Notes under the pieces: model-generated
The model's input: the letters and a program-made list of their open reading frames with translations, nothing else
The model's database searches: none
Told to the model about the DNA's origin: nothing
Part shown: piece by piece, positions 13,506 through 23,830 of the stretch
Position numbering within the stretch: the stretch's first letter is position 1
Layout: the number at the start of each line of letters is the position of its first letter
Source of the DNA: Tenrec ecaudatus
Lineage: Eukaryota; Chordata; Mammalia; Afrosoricida; Tenrecidae
Reading direction: 5' to 3'
Assembly: GCF_050624435.1 (NCBI RefSeq)
Contig: NC_134540.1
Coordinates: 104,127,739 to 104,191,738 of the forward strand
DNA: 64,000 nucleotides
Position numbers and translations under genes: made by a program

Positions 13506-14105
13506 TGGTGTTAATTAACACACTTGAAATATTGCATATTTAAGATGTAGCTTATTAAAAAATCCAAAGTGCAACAATCCCCTTCCCTTACAATGAAATT
13601 TCCATTTAAGCTCAAATGGTAGGGGTGTTCTAACTCAGAAAGGCCATTCTGATAAGCAGCCAGGCCCAAGAGCATCCCCAGTCAGAGGCCTCAGGAGACG
13701 GTGGCCTGGTAAGGCCAGGCAGGGAAGCACACCCCAATGTGGATAAAGAAGGGCAAATAATGCTTCAGCAGATGGCGGTCTAATGGTCCCAGGAGAACTG
13801 CAGGTATAGATAATTTCCTAATGATCAGTGCAAAATGTGTCTTCTTCGATTATCAATTGTATCCTGTAATCCATGTTAAAGCCTGCTAATCTCTCCTTGT
13901 GGTTGTAACGAAAACACCTGCTGCTGTCACATAGTTTTTTAAGGTATATAACTTGCTTGATTCTCACTGGATTTCTGAAGTAGTTTGGAGACAGCAAGCC
14001 AGATTGTTTCCTTTAGTCCTTTCTTTCAGAATAAACTTAGAAGTTCTCAAATCAACCTGGGCTGAAAGCGTGGTGCGCCTTCCTGGACCCAGTTTTCTGG
14101 CAACA
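13506..14105 (+). mobile_element. old solo-LTR fossil, unnamed family (copy 2)
   Basis: Same family as 395-1013, opposite orientation. A possible polyadenylation signal AATAAA lies in 'cagaataaacttagaag' at 14028-14044, and the end is 'ttttctggcaaca'. About 600 bp, strongly diverged from copy 1. No internal retroviral sequence and no target duplication were found. Confidence 0.6.
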
Positions 14106-14203
14106 GCATATTCTATTACAATACATTTTTTGATATTTCCCTAAGCACTTAGGGGTTTTACACAACCATACTTTTATTCCCCAAAGCAGAGCATCTGAGC
14201 AGG

Positions 14204-14317
14204 GTGCTAATGGCACAGCGGCCGTGTGCTAATGGCACAGCGGCCGTGTGTTGGGCTGCAGTTCGGAATCAGCAGCTGCTCTGTGGCCTGGAGCTGTCCG
14301 CTTTCTTAAAAGGTAGT
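14204..14317 (+). repeat. AfroSINE head with 22-bp tandem duplication, split by an L1
   Basis: The unit gtgctaatggcacagcggccgt occurs at 14204-14225 and again at 14226-14247, inside the tRNA-related head. The SINE continues after the L1 insertion at 14556-14650. Confidence 0.8.
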
Positions 14318-14555
14318 GAAAGGACATGCCGGATAGGGCAAGATATGACAATAACAATTTACAAATTATCAAGGGCTCAGGAGGGAGGGGGAGCGGGGAG
14401 GGAGGGGAAAAAAGAGGACTTGATACAAAGGGCTAGTGAAAATGATTAGGGCAAAGAATGTACAGATGTGCTTGATACAATTGATGTATATATATATGGA
14501 TGGATTGTGATAAGAGTTGTATGAGTCCCTAATAAAATGTAAAAAAAAAAAAAAA
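14318..14555 (+). mobile_element. short L1 tail insertion inside an AfroSINE
   Basis: About 240 bp of L1 3' end ('gggcaagatatgacaat' ... 'cctaataaaatgt' plus about 19 A). The flanking duplication aaaaggtagt is at 14308-14317 and 14556-14565. The clean tail and exact duplication mark it as recent. Confidence 0.9.
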
Positions 14556-14650
14556 AAAAGGTAGTCTCAGGAACTCACAGGGCCAGTCCCACCATGTCTT
14601 TAGGGTTGTGATGAGTTGCCATCGACTCGATGACAGTCAGTTTGGGGGGG
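14556..14650 (+). repeat. AfroSINE 3' half, continuation
   Basis: 'ggtagtctcaggaactcac' and 'gccatcgactcgatgacag' continue the SINE begun at 14204; a G-run follows at 14643-14653. Confidence 0.85.
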
Positions 14651-14699
14651 GGGGTGTGCATGTGCCTGTGTGCGTTTGGTATGAACAGGGTCAAGATAG

Positions 14700-14840
14700 C
14701 CTCCTACGGTTGTCTGCCTGCCCTATGGTATCATAGGTCGGATATGACTCCTTGGTGATGCATCGCCAGGAATGTCTTCGCAGTGCCACCGGTGGATTCC
14801 AACTCACAGCGACCCTATCGGTGTAATTTCTACAAAGGGG
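14700..14840. repeat. two AfroSINE scraps, plus then minus
   Basis: 14705-14760 resembles the plus-strand 3' half; 14789-14840 ('ccaactcacagcgaccctat') is minus-strand. Both are truncated. Confidence 0.6.
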
Positions 14841-15116
14841 CTGTATGCGTGGATGGTGCGTGCATCTGATGTGGTGTGTCCTCAGGAGGGTGCAGTTGTG
14901 TGTGGGGGTGGGGTACCCCGGTGTGTGGAGCCCCTGGTGTGCTATGTGCTTGCTGCGCCGCGTCCTCAGGAATGCAGTGTGCAGCGTGGCTCCCCTGGGG
15001 TGCCGGCTCACGGATGTGCCTGTGCACGTGGCGGCCTCTCCAAGAGCGCAGCAGCAACGTGCCCGGCGCGTGCGCAGGGAGGAAGGTGGCCGCGGCGGGC
15101 GGGCGGGCGCCGGGTC

Positions 15117-15134
15117 CCGCCTCCAGGGGGCGCC
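15117..15134 (+). promoter_or_regulatory. CTCF-like motif in the CpG island
   Basis: ccgcctccagggggcgcc matches the CTCF core CCNNNAGGGGGCGC in plus orientation. Confidence 0.6.
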
Positions 15135-15179
15135 GCCCGGGGCGGTCTCGGGCTGGGTCGCGTGCGGCAGCGGAGCCGG

Positions 15180-15274
15180 CGGTTTCCCTTCCGCTGTCCC
15201 GTCCCACGCGGTGACAGCCCCGCCCTCCCCGACGAGCGCGAGCGGCCGTCCGTCCGTCTGTCCGCAGGCCCCAG
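15180..15274 (+). other. candidate non-coding first exon ending at a consensus splice donor
   Basis: The sequence CCAG|GTGAGG (break after 15274) is a strong U1-type donor placed in the CpG island just downstream of the GC boxes. Upstream bases down to about 15180 would be 5' UTR; the transcription start cannot be fixed from sequence. Open frames overlap here in several phases, as expected from CpG richness, and none has a recognisable product. Confidence 0.45.
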
Positions 15275-15420
15275 GTGAGGCGGCGGGGCGGCGTCCCAGC
15301 CGGGCGGGCTCGGGGTCCCGGGGCGGCGGGGGGAGGCCTGTGACCGGACCCTGCCCCCCCATCGGGGGTGGGTGGGGGAGGCCTTCCGGGGTGACCTCCT
15401 GGAAGGAGACGCGGCACCTT

Positions 15421-16099
15421 CTGACACCAGTTTGTCCCGTGGGAGCCTGGCAGGAAGTGAGGAACTGCCTTCCAGGGTAAAAAACTTGATCTTAATCTTT
15501 TGGCAACGTGATTCTTTAAAAGGCAGTTTTAAGAGGATCTCTACGTTGAATCGGGGTAGCGGTGCTTTGACATGCTGCTGTCAGTTTCAGACATTTTTAT
15601 TTTCGAGACTCAGAGCTGCAAAAGAAACCTCTCTGTTCTTTGTGAGTTGATGGCCTTAGGTTTCTTGGGGGGCGTTGTGAGGAAAGCGCAGCTTCAAGAT
15701 GGTCCTCCACCACCTTGGATACCTACGAAATAAGCTCGTTGCTACCTCACCGGCGGCAGAAGGCAACAGGACTGTCCCACTCTAAGGACAACATAAGGAC
15801 ACAGCTTTCTGAACACAGATTCTTGACTCCAAGTGTGGCAGCTGTTAGTATTGAAATAAAGATGTGCACTAGAATTAGGGCGGGGGAGGCTTTTAGAAAA
15901 ATAGCAGACTGTTCATTCTGTCAAACGGTCTGTAGAGAAATCGGAAATTAAAAACCAAATCACTTGGGATGACCTACATGAAGTATTAGGTTTTAAAGAC
16001 ACACACATGCAAACGTACATCTTTATGTACATTATCTTAACAGTTGACAATCATTTTCCTTTCGTGGTCCAATCCAATCGACTGATGTGCCGAGATAAA
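15421..16099. other. unique sequence, candidate first-intron start
   Basis: Repeat-free sequence downstream of the candidate donor. No exon was recognised. A 78-codon open frame at 15715-15951 has no known domain. Confidence 0.4.
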
Positions 16100-16146
16100 T
16101 GACATGGGTCACTATGCGTGGGAGGCAACTAGCAACAACAATATAA
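16100..16146 (+). repeat. BovB/SINE 3' tail scrap
   Basis: 'gtcactatgcgtgggagg' followed by 'caactagcaacaacaata' resembles the CAACAACAA-ending tail shared by BovB and its SINEs. Confidence 0.5.
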
Positions 16147-16461
16147 ATGCTAATATAAAGAACACCTGAAGTTTGCTCTAGTGTTTAAAAAAAGAAAGCC
16201 TTTTTCTACCGAAATGCTTCCCAAGAGAAGTCCAAAGAATCATCAGACTCCTTTGCCTGGAGAAGAGCGTGCATAGTTTCGAAGTGGAGTTTGCAAAGTT
16301 AATTTCACATTGGTGGGGCTTTGTAAAGACCTGTTTTTACGTGGTTGACCTCGCTAACTCTGTCCTAACTATTCCTCTAGTCCAGGTTGGAAAGGCTGTT
16401 TGCCCTCGAAGCTGATAGGCCAGGCAGGCACATTTTATGAGGGCAGGGTGCGTCTTACTTT
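16147..16461. other. unassigned unique sequence
   Basis: No gene or repeat recognised. Confidence 0.4.
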
Positions 16462-16508
16462 GTTTCATCATCTGTACAATAGAGCATGGTCAAACCTGCC
16501 TGGGAGAG
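16462..16508 (+). repeat. MIR fragment
   Basis: 'tttcatcatctgtacaatag' is the diagnostic 3' region of MIR (consensus like tttcctcatctgtaaaatgg). Confidence 0.55.
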
Positions 16509-16689
16509 AGAGGCATTGAGCTGCGCTAACTGCAAGAGGGGGAGAGAACCATTAACTTCCCCAACAGCCCAAGGCTGATTCCTGGGAGGCTGAGGTCAGA
16601 CGGCCTCCACCTTCCCACATACCTTCCCACATCTCTACCCCGTCTGACCCCAGCCATCGCTCCCATAGCACTCTGCTCTGATAATTCGT

Positions 16690-17390
16690 GGCAGTGGTCA
16701 CACGGCATGCACAGACAAGACTCACATTATGAGGTTTATTAGGGAAGTAATAGGCTATAAATCAGGATCAGGCATGACTCAGGTTACAGTTCTTCAGTCA
16801 AGACGACTTCTTAGCCAGGCCCACAGACACTCTGTTTTGTGATCCTCAACCTTTCTGCTCTGCAGGCAGCCCCTTCCCCTCTGTCTTGCCCAAGCTAGTG
16901 GTACTAAGCTCTAGAGGCAACTTATTCCACCAGCAAGCCTCAGCTCTCTTGCTCATGTGTCGAGAAGCCACCTGGGTCTACTGCGGCCAGTTCTCGGCCA
17001 CTGCTTCTGGCCATCTCTCGTCTTTGGTGTTACAGCAATCCCCGTCTCCTGGATCTAGGAGGCTCTCCGCACAAGGATCCAATTCCAAAGAAGGGGCTCT
17101 GTACCCCGCACTTCTTTGTTGGTGGTAGTAAGATCCCCTTTCCATCTCAGCAATGGCTCACTTTAAGCCTAGTGGGATGGCAAAACCAGCCAATTCCCTT
17201 GTTAGGTATCCCTATGCCTCATTTGCATGGTCCCGCCCCACCACCGGTGCCATGGATCCTTTTTCCATTAGCAAGCTATCCATTCCCCCTTGGTGGGTCA
17301 CAAGCACCTCATTTGCATAATCCTGCCTCATCATTTGGTGGGAGTTACAAAGACTAAGGCTACAAGGGCGACATTAAGTCATTCACTACC
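16690..17390 (-). mobile_element. solo-LTR fossil, unnamed class
   Basis: Read on the minus strand it starts near 'cttgtagccttagtctttg', carries two ATGCAAAT octamers (GATTATGCAAATGAGG, CCATGCAAATGAGG), and has 'ccctaataaacctcataatg' (AATAAA signal) followed by a T/G-rich region. That order fits a retroviral LTR (U3, R, U5). It has no internal region, many differences from any recalled consensus and no target duplication. About 0.7 kb. Its first 26 bases resemble the end at 63100-63145. Confidence 0.5.
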
Positions 17391-18017
17391 CCACAGGCAT
17401 GGAGCATTTTTCTCATTGATTTATTTTGAGGATGACATGTATGCACCTGGTACATATCAGTGACTGCATCATCATACCACCTTATTATTATCGTTTGATA
17501 TTCTTACCAGAGACAAGTGGACCCTGGAAATTGTTTAATTCCTTGTGACATGATAACCCCTTCTTCCATTATTATGTGAGCCCCCCCCCCCCCTTGTGAC
17601 CAGTATGTTGAAACCTTGGCTCTCTGGAAAACTTTCAATTTGCAAAGAGCCTGGAAGTTATCACTTCATTTGGGGAAGGAAAGTCAGCAATTTTTCTTAG
17701 ATCCATTCTGAGAGAAATGAAATCACAAGGCAAGCCGCTGCTCCCCAAAGTGGAGAGTCAAGGTATGAAGAATCCACCCTGCTGGGGCAGAGACAGCCAA
17801 CTCTACAGCATTAGAGAATCGCAAAATGATTGATGAATTGTTGGAGACTGAGTTGTAGCATGGACTGACAGAAAAACTCCTGGACACTCAGCTGCTTGGG
17901 GTGGGGAGCATGCACTTCCATGAATTTTACCAATAAAAGCCTCACCAGTTTTCGCTGTGAAGTGTGAAGGAACCACCCCACCCTCCTCTTTTCCCCCCCG
18001 GGTGCCTCCAGCAGAAG
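17391..18017. other. unassigned sequence with a poly(C) run
   Basis: Contains a C-run at 17581-17593. No gene or repeat family recognised. Confidence 0.4.
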
Positions 18018-18460
18018 AAAACTCAGCTAACTGCTCCTGAGTGGATTCTGACCCTGGGAGATGCTATAGGGCAAAATCGAACTGCCCGTGCATTTCTCAG
18101 ACTGTAAATCTTGTCTGGAGTTAGAAAGCCCATCTTCCTCCCCCGGCAGGAGAGGGTGGGGCAAGTGATTCTGGAATTAGTGCTCTTTCTGCAAGCAAAC
18201 TATTTGACCCGAACCCGGCCAGCTTGGAGGAAAACAATGACGAACTCCAGCCCCCTTCTAGCCTGTGACAGGGAGGAAGAACTCCAGCCCTCTGGGCCCA
18301 CGGATGTGGAAGAAAGAAAATGCCAGCTTCAGTCCTCTTTAGTCTTCTTGTACTCAAGGAGTGAAAAAAGAGAGAAAGAGAAAGAACTGCCGGCCCTGCA
18401 GTTAGCAGTCCAGTGCTTACCCACAGCCCCACCAGGCCACCGGCGCAGGCCAGTGAAATG
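18018..18460 (-). repeat. AfroSINE (minus) split by about 260 bp of other sequence
   Basis: The 3' half at 18020-18120 ('gatgctatagggcaaaatcg') and the tRNA-related head at 18385-18460 ('gccctgcagttagcagtcc', 'ccaccaggccacc') belong together. The intervening 18125-18385 is unassigned, purine-rich towards its end. Confidence 0.65.
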
Positions 18461-18564
18461 AAAAGATCACGGTCTAATCATTGGATTCTAGATTATTCCT
18501 TCTTGTACCTCTTAGCTCCGTCTCAACAGGGCTTACAGGGGAGTGCAACAGAAAGCCCCCAGGC

Positions 18565-18690
18565 CAAAAGAAATGAAAGAGAAGCCATCACAATTATAAA
18601 GGAGAATTAAAGTGATAGTGAAACCATACTTTGAGCAAATCTGTAACCACCATTTTATAACGGAGAGGAATGGACCAGTTGCTGGAAACA
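18565..18690 (+). repeat. unnamed interspersed repeat, copy 1
   Basis: The order 'acaattataaaggagaatt', 'agtgatagtgaaa', 'aaatctgtaaccacca' and 'gaggaatggacc' is repeated in diverged form at 20195-20300. The pair shows a repeat family I cannot name. Confidence 0.55.
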
Positions 18691-18694
18691 TATA

Positions 18695-18840
18695 AAAACC
18701 AGACACAACGCCATTGAGTTGATTCCAACTCACAGCACCACTTGGGCGGCCCTGCGGGTCTCCGAGACTAACTCTTGGTGGAGGAGAACAGAGTGGCAGT
18801 CAGCAGCCCAGGGGCTGACCACTGTGCCACCAGGCGCCTG
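18695..18840 (-). repeat. AfroSINE (minus)
   Basis: 'attgagttgattccaactc' through 'ctgaccactgtgccaccagg'. Confidence 0.85.
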
Positions 18841-18899
18841 TTGAAAGACACACTGCACCGCAGTCCAGTGGAGGAGAGCTGGGTCATCTGAAGAAACCC

Positions 18900-19165
18900 A
18901 GGCTGAGTTGTCTCACAGAAATATGCGTTGACGTCCTGACACCTATACTTGCAAATCCAAGTTTTCTTTTGTTAATAGCTCAAGCCATAGTAGGGTGGGT
19001 CCTAGATCTAATCCCTTCTGAGGGCCGTCTGTTAGAAAAAGCAGAATAGACTCAGACACACATGGGGAAGATAAATGCCCTGTGAGGATCTTCTACGAGC
19101 AAGTGACTGCTGTGCACTGCTATCAGACACCAGGAGAGAAGCCTATGGAACGAATCGCATGATTA
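18900..19165 (+). mobile_element. old LTR-like fragment (MaLR-like?)
   Basis: Blocks 'agtagggtgggtcctagatc' and 'gactcagacacacatgggg' resemble a common old mammalian LTR class. Diverged; boundaries and family are uncertain. Confidence 0.35.
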
Positions 19166-19289
19166 AGAACCTGATTTGGCTTTTGAGGCTCCATCGCAGT
19201 GAGAAAATAAACGTATATGAGCGTTACTCATGATCATTACTGCGGCAGCACTAGCAGCGTAAGGCTCTAAAAGAACGTGGAGCCATAAT

Positions 19290-19810
19290 TCCCAACCTTC
19301 CCAAACAAAAAGCAACAGGCCCCAATGATCTCCCTGGTGAATTTGACAGATATTCAAGGAAAAATAAACACAAATCCTTCTCAAATCCTATTCTTTATTC
19401 CCAGGAAACAGACAAGGAGGAAACACTTCCTCAGTCATTCTGTGAACCAGCATTACCCTAATGCCAAAAGCAGAGAAAGACATGGTGCTGGAAAGGAACA
19501 TGAGAGACCAGTCTCTCATGAACAGAGATGCAAACATTCTCAACACATCAAATACGCCCAGCAATGTGCTCAAAGAATTATACATCACGACAAAGTAAGG
19601 TGCGTCCCAAATGTGCAAGGCAGGTTGCACATTTGTCAATCAATTCATGTAATCACACCAATAACATTCGTATGACCACATCAATAATTTCAAATAGAGC
19701 ATTTAACACAATTCAGTACTTCAACCCCATTCATGATTTTAAATAAACACATCTCTCTGGAAACTTGGGGTAGAAGTAAACTTCCTCAACCTATAAATAA
19801 TTTTGACTGT
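19290..19810 (+). mobile_element. ancient L1 ORF2 fragment, plus strand
   Basis: Reads along L1 ORF2 reverse transcriptase: 'ggccccaatgatctccctgg' (PGPDGFTGEFY region), 'ccagcattaccctaatgcc' (ASITLIP), 'ctcatgaacagagatgc' (SLMNTDAK), then the region after it. Frames are broken throughout. It is much older than the tenrec-type L1 tails nearby. Confidence 0.8.
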
Positions 19811-20194
19811 GCTGGGGACAAGGCCACTGTCAAGGGAAGAGTGTCAATCACTTGGTGACAGAGGAGAAACCAAACCAACAGGAGAGTGCTGTGAGGACAG
19901 CAAACAGCAGGTAGCCCCCCTGCGGTATCTACATGTGCGGTGCCTCTTGGATGACCTAAGATGACCACCCCCCACAAAGACGGCGTCGCATGAGGGGGAA
20001 GGACTCTAGGCAAAGTCACAGCCCCTGTGGCAGGGAGGGCAGGGGTCACGGTAAATAAAATAGAAATGGTATCCTGTCTCAGCCCTATCTAAGCCACGCT
20101 GTATGTTTTTAAATGATCTGTTCATGTTTCTCTTGATCTTACCTAGCAAGGGCTCTGGAAAGTCCACGCCTGTGTGAGCGAACATTAGGAATGA
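19811..20194. other. unassigned sequence
   Basis: No gene or repeat recognised between the L1 fragment and the next repeat. Confidence 0.4.
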
Positions 20195-20300
20195 AAGTAT
20201 TTGACACAACTGTAAAGGATAATTAAAATGATGGCAAAGAAGCGCACTGAACAATTCTGTGACCACAGATTTGATCAGAGAAATGAAATGGATCCTTCCC
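20195..20300 (+). repeat. unnamed interspersed repeat, copy 2
   Basis: Partner of 18565-18690: 'acaactgtaaaggataatt', 'aaatgatggcaaa', 'aattctgtgaccaca', 'gaaatggatcc'. Confidence 0.55.
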
Positions 20301-20389
20301 TTGAGAGGCACACAGTGGCCTCAGTGGAAGGCGCTGGACTCATGTTTGCTCTGGACATTTCAGGGAAGTTAGGGCAAGGTGGCTTGGTA

Positions 20390-20545
20390 ATGGAGCCCGG
20401 GTGGCACCGTGGGTTAGACGTTGGACTACCATCCCCAAGGCCTGAGGTTCAACCCCACCAGCTGCTCCTCAGGAAAAAGCTGAGGCTGCCTGCTCAATAA
20501 AGAAATTCTGTATGAGGCTGCTATAAGTCAGAACCCACGTGAGAC
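20390..20545 (+). repeat. AfroSINE
   Basis: 'ggagcccgggtggcaccgtg', 'ttagacgttggactacc', 'ccagctgctcctcagg', 'ctataagtcagaaccc'. Confidence 0.85.
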
Positions 20546-20599
20546 AGTGGGGTGGGTCAAGGGGGCTCGGTGGTACAGTGTTTGGAGTGTTTGGAGAGG

Positions 20600-20838
20600 A
20601 GGAGGCCCCAGGAAGAGGGAAAGTAAGAGGATAAAATTCAGTTGATCTTAGTCAGCAGTCTTCTCCAGAATATTCTTCATCCAGGATTAAACTTTGCCCA
20701 TTAAAGATTGTAGAAGGAAAAATTTACATTTCAAAGCTTCCATTACACAAGACCATCCAGCAGTTTACTTAGGAAATCTATTGTCAACTAAACTACTTTA
20801 GACAATAAAGCCTTCCATTGCATATAGGGATGCTATGA
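20600..20838. other. unassigned sequence
   Basis: Nothing recognised apart from a possible short SINE-like scrap at its end. Confidence 0.35.
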
Positions 20839-20925
20839 ATCAGATGTGTATATATGCATCTACACACACGTAAACATACATACATAGACACACAGATGTA
20901 TGTATACACACACACACACATATGA
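20839..20925. repeat. CA/TACA simple repeat
   Basis: Runs of TACACACA, TACATACA and a (CA)8 tract. Confidence 0.8.
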
Positions 20926-21074
20926 GTGGAAAGACCTGGCCTGGCTTTAGATCTCACAGGTTGACAGTGTTGTTATAATCTCTATCTAAGGAGTTGGACT
21001 CTACTGAATTTACAACAACAAAAAAAACTATGGCTATTAGAAATGTCTGGTGTCTATGATGTGAGAGGGAAGAG

Positions 21075-21275
21075 GCAAATGTGTTAGGTTCCACTGAGCC
21101 AGTTCTGACTCACAGTGACCCTATGTACAACAGAACAAACCAGTGCCCACTTCTCCTTCATCCTCACAATCATTGCTACATTTGAGCCCATTGTTGCCCC
21201 CAATGTGTCGCTCCATCTCCTTGGGGGTCTTCCTCTCTTTTGATGCCCCTCTGTTTTCCCATGCATGATGTCCTT
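21075..21275 (-). repeat. AfroSINE/BovB-tailed fragment (minus), left part
   Basis: The 'gttctgactcacagtgaccc' head region is followed by 'gagcccattgttgc' and 'cccatgcatgatgtcctt', BovB 3'-end sequence in antisense. It continues at 23352 after an L1 insertion. Confidence 0.75.
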
Positions 21276-23351
21276 TTTTTTTTTCCAACGTGATATATAT
21301 ATATATATATATATATTCTTTGCCTTATCTGACTTTTTTTAAAAACATTTTAGGGGTGCATACAACTCTTATCACAATCCATACATACATGAATTGTGTA
21401 AAGCACATCTGTACATTCTTTGCCCTCATTATTTTCAAAACATTTGCTCTCCACTTAAGCCCTTTGTATCAGGTCCTCTTTTTTCCCCTCCCTCCCCACA
21501 CCCTTTCCTCATGAACCCTTGATAATTTATAAATTATCATTTTGTCATATCTTGCCCTGTCTGATGTCTCCCTTCACCCCCTTTTCTGTTGTCCATCCCC
21601 CAGGGAGGAGGTCACATGTAGATACTTGGAATCAGTTCCCTCTTTTCAACCCACTCTCCCTTTATACCCCCAGCATCGCCCCTCACCCCCTAATCCTGAA
21701 TGTATCATCCGCCCTGCATTCCTTGTGCCTCCAGCTCCTATCTGCACCAGTGTACATCCGCTGCTCTATCCAGACTTGCAAGGTAGAATTCGGATCATGA
21801 TAGTGGGTGGGGGATGAGGGGAGGAAGCATTTAGGAACTAGAGGAAAGCTGTATTCTTCATCGGTGCTACATCGCACCCTGACTGACTCATCTCCCCTAG
21901 ACCCCTCTGCAAGGGGATCTCCATTGGCTGACAAATGGGCTTTGGGTCTCCACTCTGCACTTCCCCCTTCATTCACTATGGTAAGATTTTTTTTTGTTCT
22001 GATGATGTCTTATACCTGATCCCTTCGACACCTTCTGATTGCACAGGCTGGTGTGCTTCTTCCATGTGGGCTTTGTTGCTTCTGAGCTAGATGGCCTCTT
22101 GTTCACCTTCAAGCCTTTAAGACCCCAGACACTATCTCTTTTGATAGCCGGGCACCATCAGCTTTCTTCGCCACATTTGCTTATGCACCCGTTTGTCCTC
22201 AGCGATCGTATCATGGAGGTGTGCACCCAATGATGTGATTTTTTGTTCTTTGATGCCTGGTAACTGATCCCTTCAGAACCTCGTGATCACACAGGCTAGT
22301 GTGTTCTGTGTGGGCTTTGTTGCTTCTGAGCTAGATGGCCACTTATTTATCTTCAAGCCTTTAAGACATCAGACGCTTTATCTTTTGATAGCCTGGCACC
22401 ATCAACTTTCTTCACATTTGCTTATTCACCCATTTTGTCTTCAGCAGTTGTGTCTGGAGGATGAGCATCATAGAATGCCAATTTAATAGAAGAACGTATT
22501 CTTGCATTGAGGGAGTACTTGAGTGGAGACCCAATGTCCTTCTGCCACCTTAATACTAAATCTATAAATATAGGCACATCGATCTACTTCCCTATCCATA
22601 TATATATATTTGCATATGTATATGTCTTTGTCTAAGCCTCTATAAATGCCCTTTGCCTCCCAGTTCTTTTCTCTATTTCCCTTGACTTTCCTCCTTTCCC
22701 ACTATCATGCTCCGTCCCCACCTGAATTTCAGCAATACCTCTTTGTTACATTACCCTTGATCATGCCCTACCAGGCCTGCCACACCCACCTCACCACCAA
22801 TTTGGATCCCTGTTGTTCCCTTGTCCCTGGGTTTGTTAACACCACTTCCTTACCCCCCACCTCCCCCTATCCCATTTCTTCCCGGAACTGTCAGTCACGT
22901 TGTTTTACCTCCAGCTTGTTCATCCAGCCTATCTTATTTAGACAGACCTGTGGAGATAATAACATGCACAAAAATAAGACAGAGCAAAACCAAACAACAA
23001 TATATAACAAAACAATAACAACAAACCACTGAAAAAGAACAAAACAAAACACAACAAGAAAGAAAAGCTTGTAGTTAGTTCAAGGACCGTTTGTTGGCCT
23101 TTAGGAGTGTTTTCCAGTCCAGTCTGTTGGGGCGCCACGCCCTGGCCCCAAAGTCCACCTTCAGCATTCCCTGGAAACCTTGCCCCTCTCCATTCCTTTG
23201 CTGTTCCGCTGCACTCCCCCAGTGCTTTGCCTCGGTGTGGTGGGATCAGGTCAGGTGCAATTCCCACACTGTGTCTCTGGTGCTGTCCCCCGCAGTGCCA
23301 TGGGTCCGTTTGAGGGACGTCATGTCTCATAGTGGGGCTGGCCGGGTGGTC
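21276..23351 (-). mobile_element. L1 'E' (minus) with apparent 3' transduction
   Basis: About 2 kb of the long L1 3' UTR in antisense, inserted into a BovB/SINE copy with an exact 14-bp duplication tgcatgatgtcctt (21262-21275 and 23352-23365). On the minus strand the L1 ends 'cacccctaaaatg' plus an A-run at 21334-21348. The tail is then followed by about 45 bp of non-L1 sequence (gtcagataaggcaaagaa, a TA repeat, cacgttgg) and a second A-run before the duplication. The L1 signal lacks the AATAAA present in sister copies. No ORF is present. Confidence 0.85.
21293..21316. repeat. (TA)n microsatellite in the transduced segment
   Basis: About 12 TA units between the two A-runs of L1 E. Confidence 0.9.
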
Positions 23352-23510
23352 TGCATGATGTCCTTCTCCAGAGACTGGGCTCTCCTGACAGCATGTCCAA
23401 AGACGGGAGATGAAGTCTTACCATCCTCTCTTCTAAGACACATCTGGGCTTCCCTTCTTCCAAGACAGATTTCTTTGATCTCCCATCCACCCATGATAGT
23501 TTCCTCTTTC
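23352..23510 (-). repeat. BovB 3' region (minus), right part
   Basis: 'gatgtccttctccagagac', 'catgtccaaagacggg' and 'cttcttccaagacag' match the antisense 3' end of afrotherian BovB. It continues from 21275. Confidence 0.75.
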
Positions 23511-23830
23511 TTCACCAGCAGCATAATTCAAATATACCAAGTCTCTGCAGCCATCCTGATTGTTCAGCTTTCCTGCAGTAACAGTTAAAAAGTAAAGAAC
23601 GAAAAAGATGCAGAATGAGCAATATTTGATAACATTACAGCTCTCCAACCCTGAGGGGTAAGGTCACTTTTAACCTGAACCTTAAGATGGAAGAATTTTG
23701 GTTGGCCCAGTGAAAACATTTTTTTGAGCAGAACACCGTGAGCCAAGCTATGAAACTTAGCAGGCAGTGGTGCTCAGAGAATCGCTGGGAACTGGTATGC
23801 TGAGACTGGGCACTCATAATAAACTCTAAT
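23511..23830. other. unassigned sequence
   Basis: No gene or repeat recognised. Confidence 0.4.

Larger units (their letters stand above)
14930..15420. promoter_or_regulatory. CpG island, probable promoter
   Basis: A sharp rise in GC content and CpG density against flanks rich in SINE and AT sequence. Visible motifs are an E-box CACGTG (15025-15030), an NRF1-like cgcgtgcgca (15067-15076), several GC boxes (near 15137-15146 and 15217-15226) and a CTCF-like site (15117-15134). There is no TATA box. No transposon was recognised within the island, unusual for this window. Taken with the splice donor at 15274/15275, this is best read as a TATA-less promoter and first exon of an unidentified plus-strand gene. 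A gene-free island remains possible. Confidence 0.7.

Noticed and set aside
14691-15480. Overlapping open frames of 139-223 codons on both strands
   Set aside because: They lie in the CpG island, where stop codons are scarce by composition. They overlap in several phases and none has a known domain.
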